64,000 nucleotides of DNA from Scatophagus argus (Eukaryota > Chordata > Actinopteri > Scatophagidae). Positions 42,601-55,700 of this stretch are shown in pieces; within the stretch, counting starts at the first letter, position 1, and each line of letters opens with the position of its first letter. The notes beneath the pieces are model-generated. The model saw nothing but the letters and a program-made list of their open reading frames with translations, was not told the DNA's origin and made no database searches. The DNA lies in NCBI RefSeq assembly GCF_020382885.2, contig NC_058504.1, positions 18,611,019 through 18,675,018 of the forward strand. The letters are read 5' to 3'. The translations under genes and the position numbers were made by a program.

Positions 42601-44127
42601 GGCTGCTACATGTGCTCAGCATTCTGCCCTGGCACAGTGGAGTAATTAAGGTAACTGCTTCACATTACCCTGCTACTCCACATCTGCTATTAATAGGTAA
42701 ATAGTAGGACAAGCATGAGAAGCAGCTCAATATTAAATTTTGACTACATACAATTAATAAAGGAACTAAGAGTAGTTTAAACTCTGCCTTCATGCACAGC
42801 ACATTATTTGCCTGTTTGCCATTGTGTATGCATGAGTGTGATTGTCCAAATGAGCCCAGAGAAATGAATACTGTGTAAGTGATGCATGGTGCCCTCTGTT
42901 GTGTGGTTCTGGAGCAATGGCCACTTGACATGCATGAGGCTGCCTGTGCTAATTTTTGAAGTCTTTAAGAGTCCCTGGATGTCTTGGCAGTCTTTATTTG
43001 TACCCACAGAAGGACTCCCACACCCTGTATCTGGAGCAGGAGTTGGAGAGCCTGAAAGTGGTGCTGGATATTAAAAACAAACAGCTCCACCAACAGGAAG
43101 AGAACCTGATGGAGATCGACAAACTGGTGAGACCTGAAGCGGACGAAAGTAACTGCTGGGCATCAAGATAAGACATACTTCTGACAAAATAAAAAGACAC
43201 ATGAATCACTCTACTATTCTTTTTTTTTTCTTAACAGAAAGAGAAGAATGTGAAGCTGAATGAGAGCCTTAATAAGGCCCAGCAGGAGAATGAGGACCTC
43301 AAAGCCCGCTTGGATAGACATACTGCCCTGTCAAGGTAAGAGTTTGCCACATGAACTCGTATGTAGTGATGTGAACCACATTTTAAAGCATCTAACTGCA
43401 TGTCTCAGTTCATACTCCTTATGACTCACTGAACTTCTGTATGACTGCATTCAACTGAACTGAACTGTCCACACGAATATTAAAATCCCAATAATTACAT
43501 CTGTTTTCAAGACTAAACTTGATAAGAACTCTGAGAATTCAGATAAATATTCAGCATATGGACCAGGAGTACAGTACACTACAGTAAATAAAATTGGCTG
43601 TACTGTTTCCAGGTTGGGTGTGAAAGACCTTTTGATTATTGATTATTTGGCACCATGACCAGAGAAAACACAGAAAGGGGGCTGTGTTTTTCCCTTGTGC
43701 CTACAACAAGCAGAACACTGTGTGCTGCTGACGGTGACAAAACTGAATATCTCCAGTCTTATCCTTTGGCCTTTCCAAAACAAGCTTAGGATTTTATGAT
43801 GTTTACTTTTCTGGGAGCTTCAGTTGAACATTTTGATTTGCATATCTGTCAATATTTGTTCTCCAGAATGTTTCTAACTTACCTGTTGTGTTGATGTATT
43901 ATAGACAGCTGTCAACAGAGCAAGCAGTGCTGCAGGAATCCCTTCAGAAGGAGTCCAAAGTGAATAAGCGTTTGTCGATGGAGAACGAGGAGCTGCTGTG
44001 GAAGCTCCATAACGGAGATTTGAGTAGCCCCCGCAAGTTGTCCCCCACCTCAACCTCCCACTCCTTCAGCCTCCAATCACCTCGCAGCTCTGGCCTGTTG
44101 TCCAGCCCTCCTGTGTCACCCAGATAA
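22149..44127 (+). CDS. mtus1: Microtubule-associated scaffold protein 1, long ATIP3-type isoform
   Basis: Microtubule-associated tumour suppressor; short forms are known to bind the angiotensin AT2 receptor. Thirteen coding exons: 22149-24179, 24365-24602, 26048-26278, 28231-28350, 32643-32860, 38648-38714, 41237-41451, 41679-41784, 41964-42037, 42162-42257, 43010-43126, 43238-43335, 43905-44127. Phases match throughout and give 1277 residues (human long form about 1270). The first exon encodes 677 residues, Ser/Thr-rich and probably disordered, including [20 protein letters not shown]. Exons 5-13 encode a long coiled coil (about 920-1245) whose end is near identical to human: [12 protein letters not shown], then [19 protein letters not shown], finishing SSPPVSPR. 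The frame stays open back to the acceptor at 22090, so an earlier start is possible. Exon junctions match human at VDKNK (human VEKSR). Confidence 0.94.
27632..27689. repeat. CA/TG dinucleotide microsatellite
   Basis: About 29 uninterrupted CA units in an mtus1 intron, likely polymorphic in length. It produces spurious Thr-His and Cys-Val open frames on the two strands. Confidence 0.95.
28351..32581 (+). other. mtus1 intron with no other coding exon recognised
   Basis: Mostly AT-rich intronic sequence with runs of T near 31.99-32.02 kb. A strong donor-like GTGCGTAAG at 29180 follows an open frame with a phase compatible with exon 5, but its only ATG (29143) leaves 12 codons. Nothing else coding is recognisable. 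Confidence 0.5.
32582..32642 (+). other. Candidate alternative start for a short mtus1 isoform
   Basis: The reading frame of mtus1 exon 5 stays open upstream through its acceptor back to a TAG at 32423-32425. An ATG at 32582 would give [20 protein letters not shown] joined to VDKNKPK. In human, the short ATIP1 isoform starts in a first exon spliced to exactly the matching junction (VEKSRQK). If transcription starts inside this intron, the unspliced extension could provide an alternative N terminus. The predicted leader does not resemble human ATIP1, so this is a weak candidate. Confidence 0.25.
35128..35300 (-). mobile_element. 5'-truncated copy of the tRNA-derived SINE
   Basis: On the minus strand this matches about the last 173 bp of the SINE at 838-1186, from the CCCCTAGGTGTGAG region to the GGTATAGAAAATGGATG tail, followed by extra GGAT units (seen on the plus strand as repeated CATC). 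The tRNA-like head is absent. Similarity to the full-length copy is high by eye. It lies in the mtus1 intron between exons 5 and 6. Confidence 0.85.
35387..35876 (-). mobile_element. Internally deleted Tc1/mariner transposon
   Basis: The left end CAGTATATGGACAAAGGTATT and the right end, read on the minus strand, CACTATATAGACAAAAGTATT form inverted repeats. Both abut TA (35385-35386 and 35877-35878), the mariner-type target duplication. On the minus strand about 35565-35650 encodes [15 protein letters not shown], the conserved Tc1 transposase block around the second or third catalytic acid. At 490 bp it is far shorter than an autonomous element (about 1.3-1.6 kb), so it is non-functional unless mobilised in trans. 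It sits in the intron between mtus1 exons 5 and 6. Confidence 0.8.
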
Positions 44128-45149
44128 CGATGGGCCCCTGCGTCCAGAGCCCCTCGTCTTGACTTACCCCCTCTGGAAATAAGAGCCATGTTTGTTCCTT
44201 TCTCGCTTGGCAACATTACATCCTAACCTTGGCTTTTTCAGGATTGGATGAACTGATACTTTGTGTACAGACACCCTGTAATCTGTTATATTGAAAAACA
44301 GAAAGAAAGAAAGGAAAAAAAAAAAGCAGTTGCACAGAAGCACTTAATAAGCGGAGTCACCTTGCTCTTTGCCTTTCACGTCTGATATCACCAATGGGGG
44401 GTGAGTTAAAAGAAAATCTCAGGACTTCTTTGTAATGAGACATTATTTTTGTTACTTGTGCTTGTTAGCTTGGCTTTACTTAAGCTCAACACATGCACAC
44501 ACATGTACAGTACATGCAGTAAAAGATACACACATGTATACACATGTATGCATATGTCAACACACATGCAGATACAGCCCTACAGAGTGTTTCTTTGTGT
44601 CTCTGGAGTCCACAGCCATGGATAGCTATGAAGGCAGATGACACTGTCCCTCTTGAGTGTGTTTTATTTGGAATATGAATGAAATATGGAATTGCTTCAG
44701 CACCGTTTGTAAATACACAAAAGTGACAGTCACATTTTGATTTTGCTCAACATCTGTTTTCTTGTCGGCACCTCAGAGCTGTTCAAGTCTCCATCTACGT
44801 TCAGAATTTCTTTGAGGTTCTGTTTTTTCGTTTGTTTGTTTTTTTACATCTAAGTTGACAGTTTAAGCATCCTCTGTAGCCTCAAACATGTTTTGTTTTT
44901 CACGTTTGTTTGACCATGGGACCAATCCAAGTCTTTATGCATGTGTTTGAGTCTTGTTAATAACCCTTACTCAACTCTCCCAATGCAGCTTTAAAGTCAG
45001 GGTCTTTGCAAAGAGTTGACCAGAAGAAGCTTTACAGTACTTGTACATGTCAGGGACACTGGGTCTTGGACATGTCTCAAAAGGAATATTTTGTGTGGAA
45101 TTGGTTATTATTGGTGTGTTGACCCTGTTTGAAATATGCAATTAATAAA
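44128..45149 (+). other. 3' UTR of mtus1 with polyadenylation signal
   Basis: Non-coding sequence follows the mtus1 stop codon and ends at an AATAAA at 45144-45149, giving a 3' UTR of about 1 kb. It contains an irregular CACATG/CATGTA repeat around 44.49-44.58 kb. pdgfrl transcription converges on it from the right. Confidence 0.6.
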
Positions 45150-46014
45150 GTCTTGTATTAAACCTGCATGTCACAGCAGATGTAACTCAACTTATCAACT
45201 TGTCACAGGAAAGTTTTCCTGGGTATCAATCCAGCCTCGTGACTTGTGTTCAAGTCAAATACCATTGAATATATTTTTTTTTCTTTTTAACCGCAAACAT
45301 CTTGAGTATATTCAAAAATCATAACAACCAACAGCTATTCAGCAAAGTGGAAACTGCAGCAAGTGTTGCATTGGACCAAAATAAGCTGCGGGCCTGCAGA
45401 TCACATTCCACATACGGAGCGCATTAGGACGTCAGCCTGGCACACAGCTGAGCTTTAAACCAGATTCTCCTCCTCACAGCATGCTACAAAGACAAAGTAA
45501 GTCTGATGGCTGCTGCTCTTTTTCCCAGCATCATAGTTTGATTTAAATGTAGCAAAAAGGCTAACTTTGATTTGTCTGTGACGTTTGATTAGGTGTCCAA
45601 CACAACAGAGTGCCGGGGTTCACAGCAGACGTCTGTTATCTCTGTCATAAAGAAGCCTGGAACTCTTGACTCCATCATTCAGAACTCTTGTTTCATTTTA
45701 ATACAACCTTTAAAGTTAACATTAATTTCAAAGTTAAAAATGACAGTGTTTGATAAATGTGACTCTGACCTTAGTTAACAGCTTTCTCTTTGGCAGCCAT
45801 TCTACAGCTTTTTGCAGACTCTGTAATGCATCTCATTAAGCATGTTATGTAACAATGCTGGCTTTTCTCTCATCAAATGTTCTTAAACATGTTGGGTAGA
45901 TTTGAGGTCTGGTGACTGTGGCAGAAAACCCCTCCTTGGTCCTACACACTTTTTTTCATTTATTTTATTTATCAACATTACAGTGTCCTATAGTTTCTTA
46001 CATTCCTGTGTCTA

Positions 46015-46090
46015 GTTTTATTTATTTATTTTACATTACATTCATTTAGCTGATGCTTTTATGCAAAATAACTAAGTGCATTTAAAAGAT
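46015..46090. repeat. Teleost interspersed repeat (ACATTCATTTAGCTGATGC type)
   Basis: The block ACATTACATTCATTTAGCTG followed by ATGCTTTTATGCAAAATAAC and AAGTGCATTT is a degraded form of a motif common in teleost genomes, where it usually reads TTTTATCCAAAGCGACTTA. I do not know its formal class. It lies between the mtus1 and pdgfrl 3' ends. Confidence 0.5.
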
Positions 46091-46152
46091 AAATAGTCCT
46101 ACCAATGCCAACACAACAGAGTGGAACCAAACACATTTTAAAGCTTCCATAC

Positions 46153-46158
46153 TTTATT
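46153..46158 (-). promoter_or_regulatory. Candidate polyadenylation signal of pdgfrl
   Basis: AATAAA on the minus strand, about 380 bases beyond the pdgfrl stop codon. It places the pdgfrl transcript end about 1 kb from that of mtus1, in tail-to-tail arrangement. Confidence 0.45.
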
Positions 46159-46534
46159 CTTTAAGTCCTCAAAAACCAACTATACCTCCAAAAGTAGGCG
46201 ACATACAAATGAAACTAATGAACATTAAAAACAAATACTCAAATATTCAGAGTTGGTTCAGAGTGATGTCCTGCCTCTCAGCCAGTAATATTTTAGGATA
46301 AAGGGGTGGCCTGCCTCCTTCATTTTGCTTCCTTATTTGACTTTTGGCATGATGCATTGTTGCATTATACTGTCATGCTTCAGTCATCACTTTTGAATAT
46401 AACATATTTAGCAAATCTTTATCATGTCTTTGCTATCATCGCAGTCTAAAAATACACCACCTTTTATGTATATACAGGTCATTTTGGTCTCACTGCTTGG
46501 TGTCTTGCGTCACATCACTCAGTCCTGCTCAGGG

Positions 46535-49500
46535 CTATATGGAGATGATGTTGGTCGTCACAATTGTCTCACCATGTGGGTTCTTGGCTTTACAGATGTA
46601 GTTTCCAAAGTCAATGGTCTCCATGTCTTCTACAGTCAAGACGCTCTGGGAGACGCGCGTGGTGTGGCCCATACCTCTGTTAATCAGCCTCCAGGAAGTG
46701 TGGATGTGAACTGGACGTTGGTCCTACACAATATAAGAAACAGGATTTGCTGTCATTATGTATGTGACTTGCTGATGACAACTGGGGGCAGGAAAATGGT
46801 TGGTTGATCATTCATCTGTTGGCAACGAGACCTTTAAGTACCCTTCAATTAGAAATGTGCTTTGCTTACATTACCTCACTTCAGTGTTACAACTTTGCCA
46901 TGCATTTGTTTTTATAATGATCTGCTGAAGGGGCAAAGTTTTTCTGCATTCATTCTTCTTACCTGACCAGGATAAGACCAGGTGAAGCTCACGTCCACGT
47001 CTGGCTCCCCCAGCACCGTGCAGGTTACATTAATGTTGTCACCGCCTCTTACAGACTGCAGAGAGGGTTCAAGGCTCACAAATGGTGGTGTGCTAGGAAC
47101 TGTCAGCAAGAGACGGCAAACAATATGTCGTAATGCATGATCAGGTGGTATTATGAAACCACTTGAAAAATGTGACACATTTATGGATGAAAGCTCAGTG
47201 GTTTTTAAACGGTTAAACCTCCACTAAACAACATGCCAAAAGAGCTTCATTTTACCAAAACACACACAATTTCTATTTCATCAATCCAGACTGTTTTCAT
47301 TTCATTTGGCAAGCATCTGCGTAAACCAAGCTCAGCAGTGAGGAGTGAGGAGGCTTTTGAAAACCTTTTCCTGGAAGCAGATGAAGCTAAGTGACCAGCA
47401 TGTGACTCATGACTTTGTGGAAACGCCTCTCACGATGGTTCTAGGCACTTTCAGTCAATAATGTGACATGCACTAAGGATACGTTTGTCAGTAAATGGCA
47501 GAGGAAAATGGTTTCCGATACCGCACTTGGAGCAGCGTCACCATATGTTCCTGCATGTAGCACAGTGTTGAAGCTGTGTGTAACTGCTGCCTCCCTACCC
47601 TCCACATAGAGCAGCTGGTACTTTGTGGAGATCTGAGGGGTGCTCTTGGTCACAGCCTTGCAGTAGAAGACCCCCTGATGCTCTGCGCTGGGATTCTGCA
47701 GGACAAACCCCTTGGTGGGGTCATAGGTTACCAGTGTACTGTTGGATGTGATCTCCTCTGGAGGAACTTCTCTGTGCAGGGACACCTTGGCCTGTACGTC
47801 GGTAACACGACAGGGCACCACAGCGGACCTGTCCGGGCGCAGGTACACGATCTCAAAGTGGATGGCGGAGGGGACGAAGAGGTTGTCTTTATCTGTTTAG
47901 AAGGACTGATGTCAGTTTCTTTGACTGCAATTATGGTGCACAACACAGTTGGAAAAATAATGTGAATGAAGGTATGTCATCCTGTCATAAAGGTGACCAG
48001 TGTGTGACAAATATTAAGTCCTCTGTTTCTGGTCTCTGCCAATCTGACAACGCCGCTTTGGTTCTTTTTAGTATTTGGTTTATTTTATTTGAAAAAAAAG
48101 AACAGTGCATATTAATACACATTGTAAGAGTTAGCCAGGGTGATATTTTTGTTTTATCTGGCCAAGGTGTTAAAATGGTTTCTTCGTCTGCTAAGGGCTC
48201 CACTATGTTCACATCTTATTACTAACTTTGTCTGCTGTTTAATGCTGAGTCGATAGCATACAATTGGTTTCTAGAGCTTTTTTTTGGCTGAGAAAAAGCT
48301 TCCTGCAGTGAATGGATACGAGGGTAAGAGTGCTGAGCACAAACTAAAACAGTAAGATAGCAGGTAGTAAAAACAAAACAATGAGCTGAGAGACACCGAA
48401 ACGACCCATAGAGCTGAAGAGAACTGCATCAACGGGTAATAAAATCTGTGTAGGCTAGTCACTCTGAGCAACATCTTTAAGATTACACATAATAATTTGA
48501 CACATTGTTGGTATTAAAATATTGGTTAATGCAGCTTTAAAGCTAATGCTAAATCAGTGATGTTGGCAGGGGAAAACATCTAGTAAAGGGTGGCTTCACC
48601 TAAATATGCCCTCCCAACTTGGCAACATAAAACTTCTACTTCAGCAATTTAATGCCTTATTACTGACCTTATTACTGATTATAAGTATATATGTTACAAG
48701 AAACTCGTAACCATTCATTAAAGTCAGAAGTGACAACATGTATAGCCTTTATTGCCAAATTTAGAAAATGCAAACGTAAAGAGCAATGTGCCTTGCATCC
48801 TTAATAAATTACCTGTGAAATAGATGTATGACGCATAGGAGCGTTCGTGGTCCTTATCACATTCTGAGCCATCACACACTATCACCCAGCAGCTGTAGGG
48901 ACCCGTGTCAGCAGCAGAGGGCGACGTCAGGATCAGTTGACTGTACTTGTCACTCTGCTTGATGCTGGAGACGGCAAACAAAAACATCAGACTTTGACAT
49001 TCACATCAACTTGCAGCAAGACAATCAGCTGGTGTCTGCTTCCAGCACCTGAGGCGTGAGTCATTGAAGGTGTCCAGGTAGGTTGGGTATGACCATCCAA
49101 TGGAGCTGCCTTTGCAGCGCAGCTCCATGTTCTTCCCAGGAGTCAGAGTTGTGGTCTGGCTCAAGCGCACAAAGCGTCCCTTATCTAAAACCTGGGTCAA
49201 CAGGGAGTGGCCTCTCCCACCTCCATCTTTTAGTTTGGGGTGTCTCACCTTCACCCGTTTCCCCCCTGGCCTGATGCGGTTCTCTCCTACGTCTTTTCTC
49301 CGCTTGACTTGTTGGCAGGAACCTGGACAGACAGAGGCACAGAGGGAGGCGGGTGAGTTAGAGGCAAGAGAGAAGAGAAGGGAGCAAAAATAACAAAGAT
49401 TACAAAGACAAGACACACAAAAAATCATCTGTTACTGTAGTATGGCCTAATTCTTTGCTGAAACAGCAGAGTCCAGGTTGGTGTATGCTCATCTGTAGTA

Positions 49501-50159
49501 CTACTCTTTGTAATTCCCCCAGCTGTGACAACAGCTGAACAGGAAGGGTGAAATCCTTATTACTGGCACAAAATGTCCAGAACTGAAGCTCTCTGTCAGC
49601 TGTATTTCTCAGTGGACACAGAACACATAATCCATTAAAGACAAGAACAAAATAATCAGCCTGTACACTTTCAGGGTTTGTTGTCGTATTCTTCTGCGAA
49701 GCATTAATGAGAACTCCAAGGAAAGGTCAGCAGTAAAGGCCAGTTAATTAGAAACGCCTGTTGAATGCCTCAGCTGCAGCTGGTTTGAGTTGGTCTGCAG
49801 AAATACTTTGGAAAAAATTCACACCACTTATGCAAAAGAACAATTTACATGCATTATATAAAACTCATACATAGCAGAGAGGTTTCAATGTCTGCCTGGG
49901 GAAAGACATAATAGCTGACAAATGAAAAAGTGTCTTTGCCATATGCGGATAAGATTTACTTATTTGTGAATCCACCTCCCCAAGCCAACATTTGTAGCAC
50001 CTCAGACCATCTAATCCTCTCACTATTCAAGTTCCCATGCCAAAGTTATCAGTCATTTTTGCTTCACTCATAAGACATATATAGAGATGTAAGACTTCAC
50101 TCACCATTTTGGAGCTCCACCCAGAGCACTGCCAGACAAAGCACAACCCAGAGCTTCAT
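46535..50159 (-). CDS. pdgfrl: Platelet-derived growth factor receptor-like protein
   Basis: Secreted immunoglobulin-like protein related to PDGF receptor ectodomains but lacking membrane and kinase parts. Coding exons in transcript order: 50159-50105, 49322-49049, 48964-48813, 47892-47599, 47099-46963, 46723-46535. Phases match and give 366 residues (human 375). It begins with a signal peptide (MKLWVVLCLAVLWVELQNG), then a basic linker (KRRKDVGENRIRPGGKRVKV). Three Ig-type cysteine pairs follow: ELRCKGS with YSCWVIV, VVPCRVT with VFYCKAV, and NVTCTVLGEPDVDVSFTW with NYICKAKN. Conserved stretches shared with human include GWSYP.YLDTF.DSRL and CTVLGEPDV. There is no transmembrane segment after the last Ig domain. 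Position between mtus1 and slc7a2 matches human 8p22. Confidence 0.95.
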
Positions 50160-51177
50160 AGTGTCCTGTCGGGTGGGTCAGAGGGGCAGCTGCTCTGCAG
50201 GGCTGGGGAGATCAAGGAGCTGCTGAGGGGCTCAGTAGGAAAGGGGGGCAGTTTGGAGCTTCACTGGAACTCCGCAGGCTCCAGCTACCCGCTTTTGACT
50301 TCCAGCTCCATCCTCCTCACAGACTGAGAGGAAAAGGGAAAATAACTTCTGCGTACTCCCTCTCCTCAGCCTTGAAGAGCAGAAACACGTACTCTGGAGC
50401 CCCCTGCTGGACGTAAGTATGAATCATAATGCTTTTTAAGGGCCAGTGACTGAGAGTGCAGACTGGAAGTTTTTGGTCTCCAGAGAAGACATAAAGACAA
50501 GAACAGTGCTGCTTGTCAGATGACTGACAAGCCACTGAGTTATGGTTATTTAAATGTACTGTTTCTCAAACTGATATGAACGTGTGTGCATGTCAACTAA
50601 ATTTACACAGTATGTTTAAGCATTATGACACTCTAAGTCAGACCATATCTACGGGAACTTTCAACCAGTATAATTGTTACTGTATAATTAGTTAAACCGA
50701 GCTCCACCTCGGGCAGCTGCAACAGTAAAATGCTGCTTACACATCGAAGCATCAGTATTAACAATCTCATAATATCATATGTAATATGTATTAGTCACAC
50801 GAAACGTTTTCTGCAGAACAAATACTTTGGATACTTGAATATAATTTGCAGATAATAGATTTCCACTCTTCTCCACAATTAGATATTGTATGCCAGACTT
50901 TTACTTGTAGTGGAGCATTTTTGCTTTGTAGTATTAGTACTTTTCCCTGAGTAAAAGATCTATCTGTCAACTTCTTCCATCACTGTGTGGATGCATTGGG
51001 TCAAAAATGCTTCATTTCAGAAGTTAGGAGCTAAAACACAAAATGTTTTCTAAATGGCCACAGGGTGGCATCATTCACATGAATAATGAAAGATGATATT
51101 GTGACAATTAACAAAAAATAATAATGACATAAAATAAAATACATAAAATACTCAATACTGTCCTTCTGGAAAATACA
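50160..51177. other. Intergenic: pdgfrl 5' region and slc7a2 downstream flank
   Basis: The first 200 bases to the right of the pdgfrl start codon should hold its 5' UTR and promoter on the minus strand; no TATA box is obvious. The remainder is AT-rich with no recognisable gene. Confidence 0.4.
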
Positions 51178-52735
51178 TTTATTGTCTTTGTCTGTGCTGT
51201 TGGTACTACTTCATGACATAATGGTTACTTCTATGTACTTTATCCAGTAACCTCACTGGAAGACTCTACGCTTTTATTGAAGAGGTTCAGTATAGTAGAA
51301 TATCGGCTTTACTCCTGCTGAGACTACCTTCTGAATTTGTTCCACATTCATATAATACTCTGCACTGATGAATCCATCAGCAACATCCTGCAGTCTCAGT
51401 GTCTGACCTCTTGAAAAGCGTTCAGTCTCTCTATATCAGATGGTGTAAAATATTGGTAGTATAGGTGAAAGACAAAAAACAAGTTTCTACTGTAAACCAA
51501 AGCTCACTGAGCCTTACAATTCATAGTAAAAGTAAAACCCTAAAATACCAGAGGAAAAAATAAACTGAATTCTCCATGCAGTTCATCATAAAAAGTCAAA
51601 CACAAAAGAACACAAATGAAAATAGAGTTCATAATTGTTATCCTTCCTGTTAGGTTGTTATGAGGCAAAGTAGTTTGGTTGAGAGAGAATAATTCCATGA
51701 ATATTTAAGAGCATATCTGCAACGGTATCAAAATAACACAAAACATCAGAAAGAGTGGAAAAAAATAAAGAAACTACAAATACGTTTTGAGAAGAATTCT
51801 GTATCAACTATCAATCTTCATGTTCAGATTGTAACAGTTCACCCAAGCAAAAATAAAAGTGAACCTGTGCTGAATAAAACCACCCATAACAGATACCTCA
51901 ATAACTACAGCAGAGGTTGATATGATCATATAATACTTAACAGAAGCCTGAAACTTTCCTCCTGGCTTCAGGATAGTCGAGTCATGACATGTTAAGTGCC
52001 TACATAACTATGTGACATAGTCAACATTGGTCAAAATTTCGCAGCATCTTTGTTATTATTTTTAACAGATATAGATCGCAATTATACATATAAAGTATGC
52101 ATGTAAAACAATTATACACAAAACAATTGTAGAACATATTCTAGCTTTACGACTGAAAGCACATCTTTAACCTGTTGGTCTTTTTTCAGCATTCGACACT
52201 AAAACCAAAGAACAATGAGTGCTTTTTTTCCACAAAACTAACATTACTTTCAATACCAGTATATAAATGGTGCATCAAAATCTAATAAAATCCATTTGTT
52301 AAATGGATAACAAAGTGTCAAGACTTAACATTTAAAAACCCACCTGTACAAACCTCCTTCAAATGTAAAAAGGTAGAGACAAGACAAATGTCATATACTT
52401 AGAACTCAGGAAAGAGAAACAGAGATGCTTTGCTGCGGTCTTGGCATTAACTGCTACACTGTTAAAGAAAATGAACATCAATCTCCAGTGTGTTACCTGT
52501 CCTTTCACTTCTGCCTTCATGCTGGCCATTAAGCGCAGTGTGACCTACAAGATTTGGTTTCATCACAGGGACCAAGCAGCTCCCCATCGTGTGGCCGCTG
52601 ACACAGAATACTGACAGAATGTGTGTGCTTGAGGATGAGGCCCACAAGGTGAAGCTGTATAAACAGGTGCATCGAGCTGCTGTGTGCTTTTACACATCTG
52701 TCACCTCATAGAGTCTGTAAATGACCTGGTAAACT
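51178..52735 (-). other. Probable 3' UTR of slc7a2
   Basis: Sequence downstream of the slc7a2 stop codon on the minus strand. An AATAAA at 51183-51178 (minus strand) is a plausible end, giving a 3' UTR of about 1.55 kb. Other TTTATT matches on the plus strand could be alternative signals. Confidence 0.4.
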
Positions 52736-55700
52736 TTAACACTGGCTTGTCTTTTCAGGGCAGATGAAACACTCCTCGTCTTTTCCTACTGCACCCCTGC
52801 TGCTTTTGTTGTGTTCCTGAGTGCTGCTGCTGTTTGAAGGACCCTGGAGAAGGCGCTGGCGCTCCACGCTGTGCCACATGCCATAGCCGAAGTAGATCAT
52901 GAAGCCTGAGAAAAATGAAGGAAGACGTATGAGATACCAAAAAAAAAAAAAAACCTATCTCTAACCCATCCCATCACATCTCTGAGGATGACCAGTAAAA
53001 ATAATGACATTTCCTGTGCTTTTTTACTTTACTTATTTTGTAAATAAACAATATTGTTCTAGTCAGTTTTATTAAGTTATAAAACCTTGCCACCAGTACC
53101 TCTAAAGCTTACTCATCAACATGTTGTGCCTTGTTAGCTTAAAAAGCAAAACAAACACAACTATAACCCCAGTGGCTGCCTGCCAAGACAGAGTACCTTT
53201 GCACAAAGTCATGCTAGCTATTTGCTGCCTTTAAAGGTGAGCATATTGCCCAAAATGTTAAATTGTTCATTTAAATAGTCACAAGGGGTCATTGCATTTT
53301 GAAATCATTTTGACCGGCAGTTAAAAGACACTCACCTATAGCCATCCACACAGAGAAACGGATCCAAGTATCTCCACTCAGCTGAACCATGAGGTAAATA
53401 TTGACAGAAATGCTCAGAATGGGCAGAAGAGGAAGAAGAGGAACCTGTGAAGGCAACAAGCACAAAATCTATCATCAGCTTATTTGCGCTGGATTGATAT
53501 GTATCACAATGAAGGGCTTGGTATGAACTCAGTGGACTTTGAGCTGCCACGTACCATGAAGGAGACCTTCTTGCTAGTCTGTGGCTGCCTGCAGATCAAA
53601 AAGATGCAACCACTGAAGATGAGGAGACACACGGACAGCAGTACCAGGATCCACACTTCCATAGCAAGGATGGAGCCGATGCAGTACGTGGTGAGATAGC
53701 TTACTATACACACTAGCAGCACTGGGGTTTTAAAAAAACACACACTTAATTCCTATGTTTTTAGTTATATAGAAAGAAAAAAAGCGTATTTTAATCAGGC
53801 CTGCTTACCGAGCACACAAATGGACATGTTGACAACTCTGGAGGAATGTTCAGAAGGGGAGGCAGGGGGGTGCAGAACAGTCTGGAGGGTGGAGCTGCCA
53901 CCCTTCAGCATGTTGAGGTGGGACTCCGACTCTGTCAGGTCAGACTCGCCCCCCTCGGAAGACAGGTACTCCCTCTCACCAGTGCCTGCTCGCCGCTCTA
54001 AGGCTCCATCTGGCTGGTACCTGGACCACAGACATAGCATTTTCAGTGTCCTGTTATATCCTTTCTATGAACCACAGTCATTGTGAAATAGTTTAAGGTG
54101 TTTGGTTTTCCTTAACAACTGAGACCTATAAATCCAGTTGGAACCAGGGAGCCAACGCCTCATCTGTGTTTACTGTGTTTAGCGGTGATAAGTCATTTTG
54201 GTGCAACCAGCAGAGGTGTACAGAAAGGTCTGAGTTTAGTAAGTGCAGAAAACTTGAGTAAACACCTTTATTCACTCAAGCAGTCCCTTCACATTCATAC
54301 AATGGGAGCATTCACAGCTCTTACATCACCAGTGTGATGCAATAAGATGAGGCGTATGTTACACGTGGGGCAATCATACCAGTGGGTTTTGGAAAAGCTA
54401 TAAGGGAAAGTTGTTACACAATTTTGTACAGATAAGATTCCTACTTACAATACTTACTTTCTACAATATTTTTTTGCATTATTTATAAATGTACCTACCT
54501 GAGAATCAGTACACATACAGCAACCAGCGAGTAAGCCAGTAGAGTTCCAATGGACATCATGTCAACCAGCGCTTTCAGGTCAAACAGGAAGGCCATGATG
54601 GCTGAGTAAATAAAAAAATTACAGTTAAAAAAACCCTCTAACTTTTACAAGAGCTACGATGTAAGCTCATGACTGATTAGTGGAGCAATCATTTTCACAA
54701 AACACATGAAAACATTCACACACAACCACATCCAGAAGAGACAGAAAAATATTCTTGCAATTATAAATGGAAAAGCTGTTTTCTTCAGATGCAACATCCA
54801 ACAAAGGAACAGATGCAAATTAAAATTCATGCAGACATGTTTTCGTAATAAAAAGACACAGAACAGCTAAATGTTTCCTTGGACTCACAGCTGTTAACAC
54901 CTCCACACTGAGTGGTGTTTGATGTGAGATACACTGCAGTGTTCCCGCTCTTGTATCTCAGCACCAGACTTCAGTGAGAGCACCCCTCCCCAGTACTAAC
55001 AGCTGTTGAGTATATAGAATGTGGCTCTGGGACAGCTGATGTGCTGGGTCCCCCCACCACCCACAGTTTACATCTGCCTGTCACTTCACCCCACATGTCT
55101 AAGTCCCAACACCTGAGCACAGCAAGCATGACACAAGCACATACTGTACCTGGAACCTACTGAGCAGGAAACCGCAAGAAGCAGATGTTTACAACATTAT
55201 ATGAGCACCACACCCGTCCTCAAAGGCCAACTGCTTGAACTGCTTCTTTACTTTATCATTAGAAGTGGCAGAATATCTAATTAAAAGTGTAAATCTTTAT
55301 TTGACATAAGACAAACTTAACTTGTCTGCTCATGTGAAGTCCCAAGGAAAAGTGGCTCCCTATGGCATAGGCCATGTGATTACAACATCATGTGATGCAA
55401 GGAGGCCCACAAAACTATTTCCATAAGCTTACTTTGTGAGAAACAGTGGCTGTAAAATGGTGGATACATTTTTATGAACATCACAACCCCTGTGATTTGA
55501 TCCATTTAGTCCGATAACATATGTAAAGTGTAGAAGAGCCACATGATTAAATAATTTTATCACCATTCAAGTTAGCAGAGATCTAAACCAGAAGTTGGCG
55601 GCTTAGTCGACGGAATTCACTCTGCTCTATGGGCCACACAATGCAGAAGCTACGTAAAAGAATCACTTTATTCAGAAAGTCGAAAGTCATTTTTTGGTTT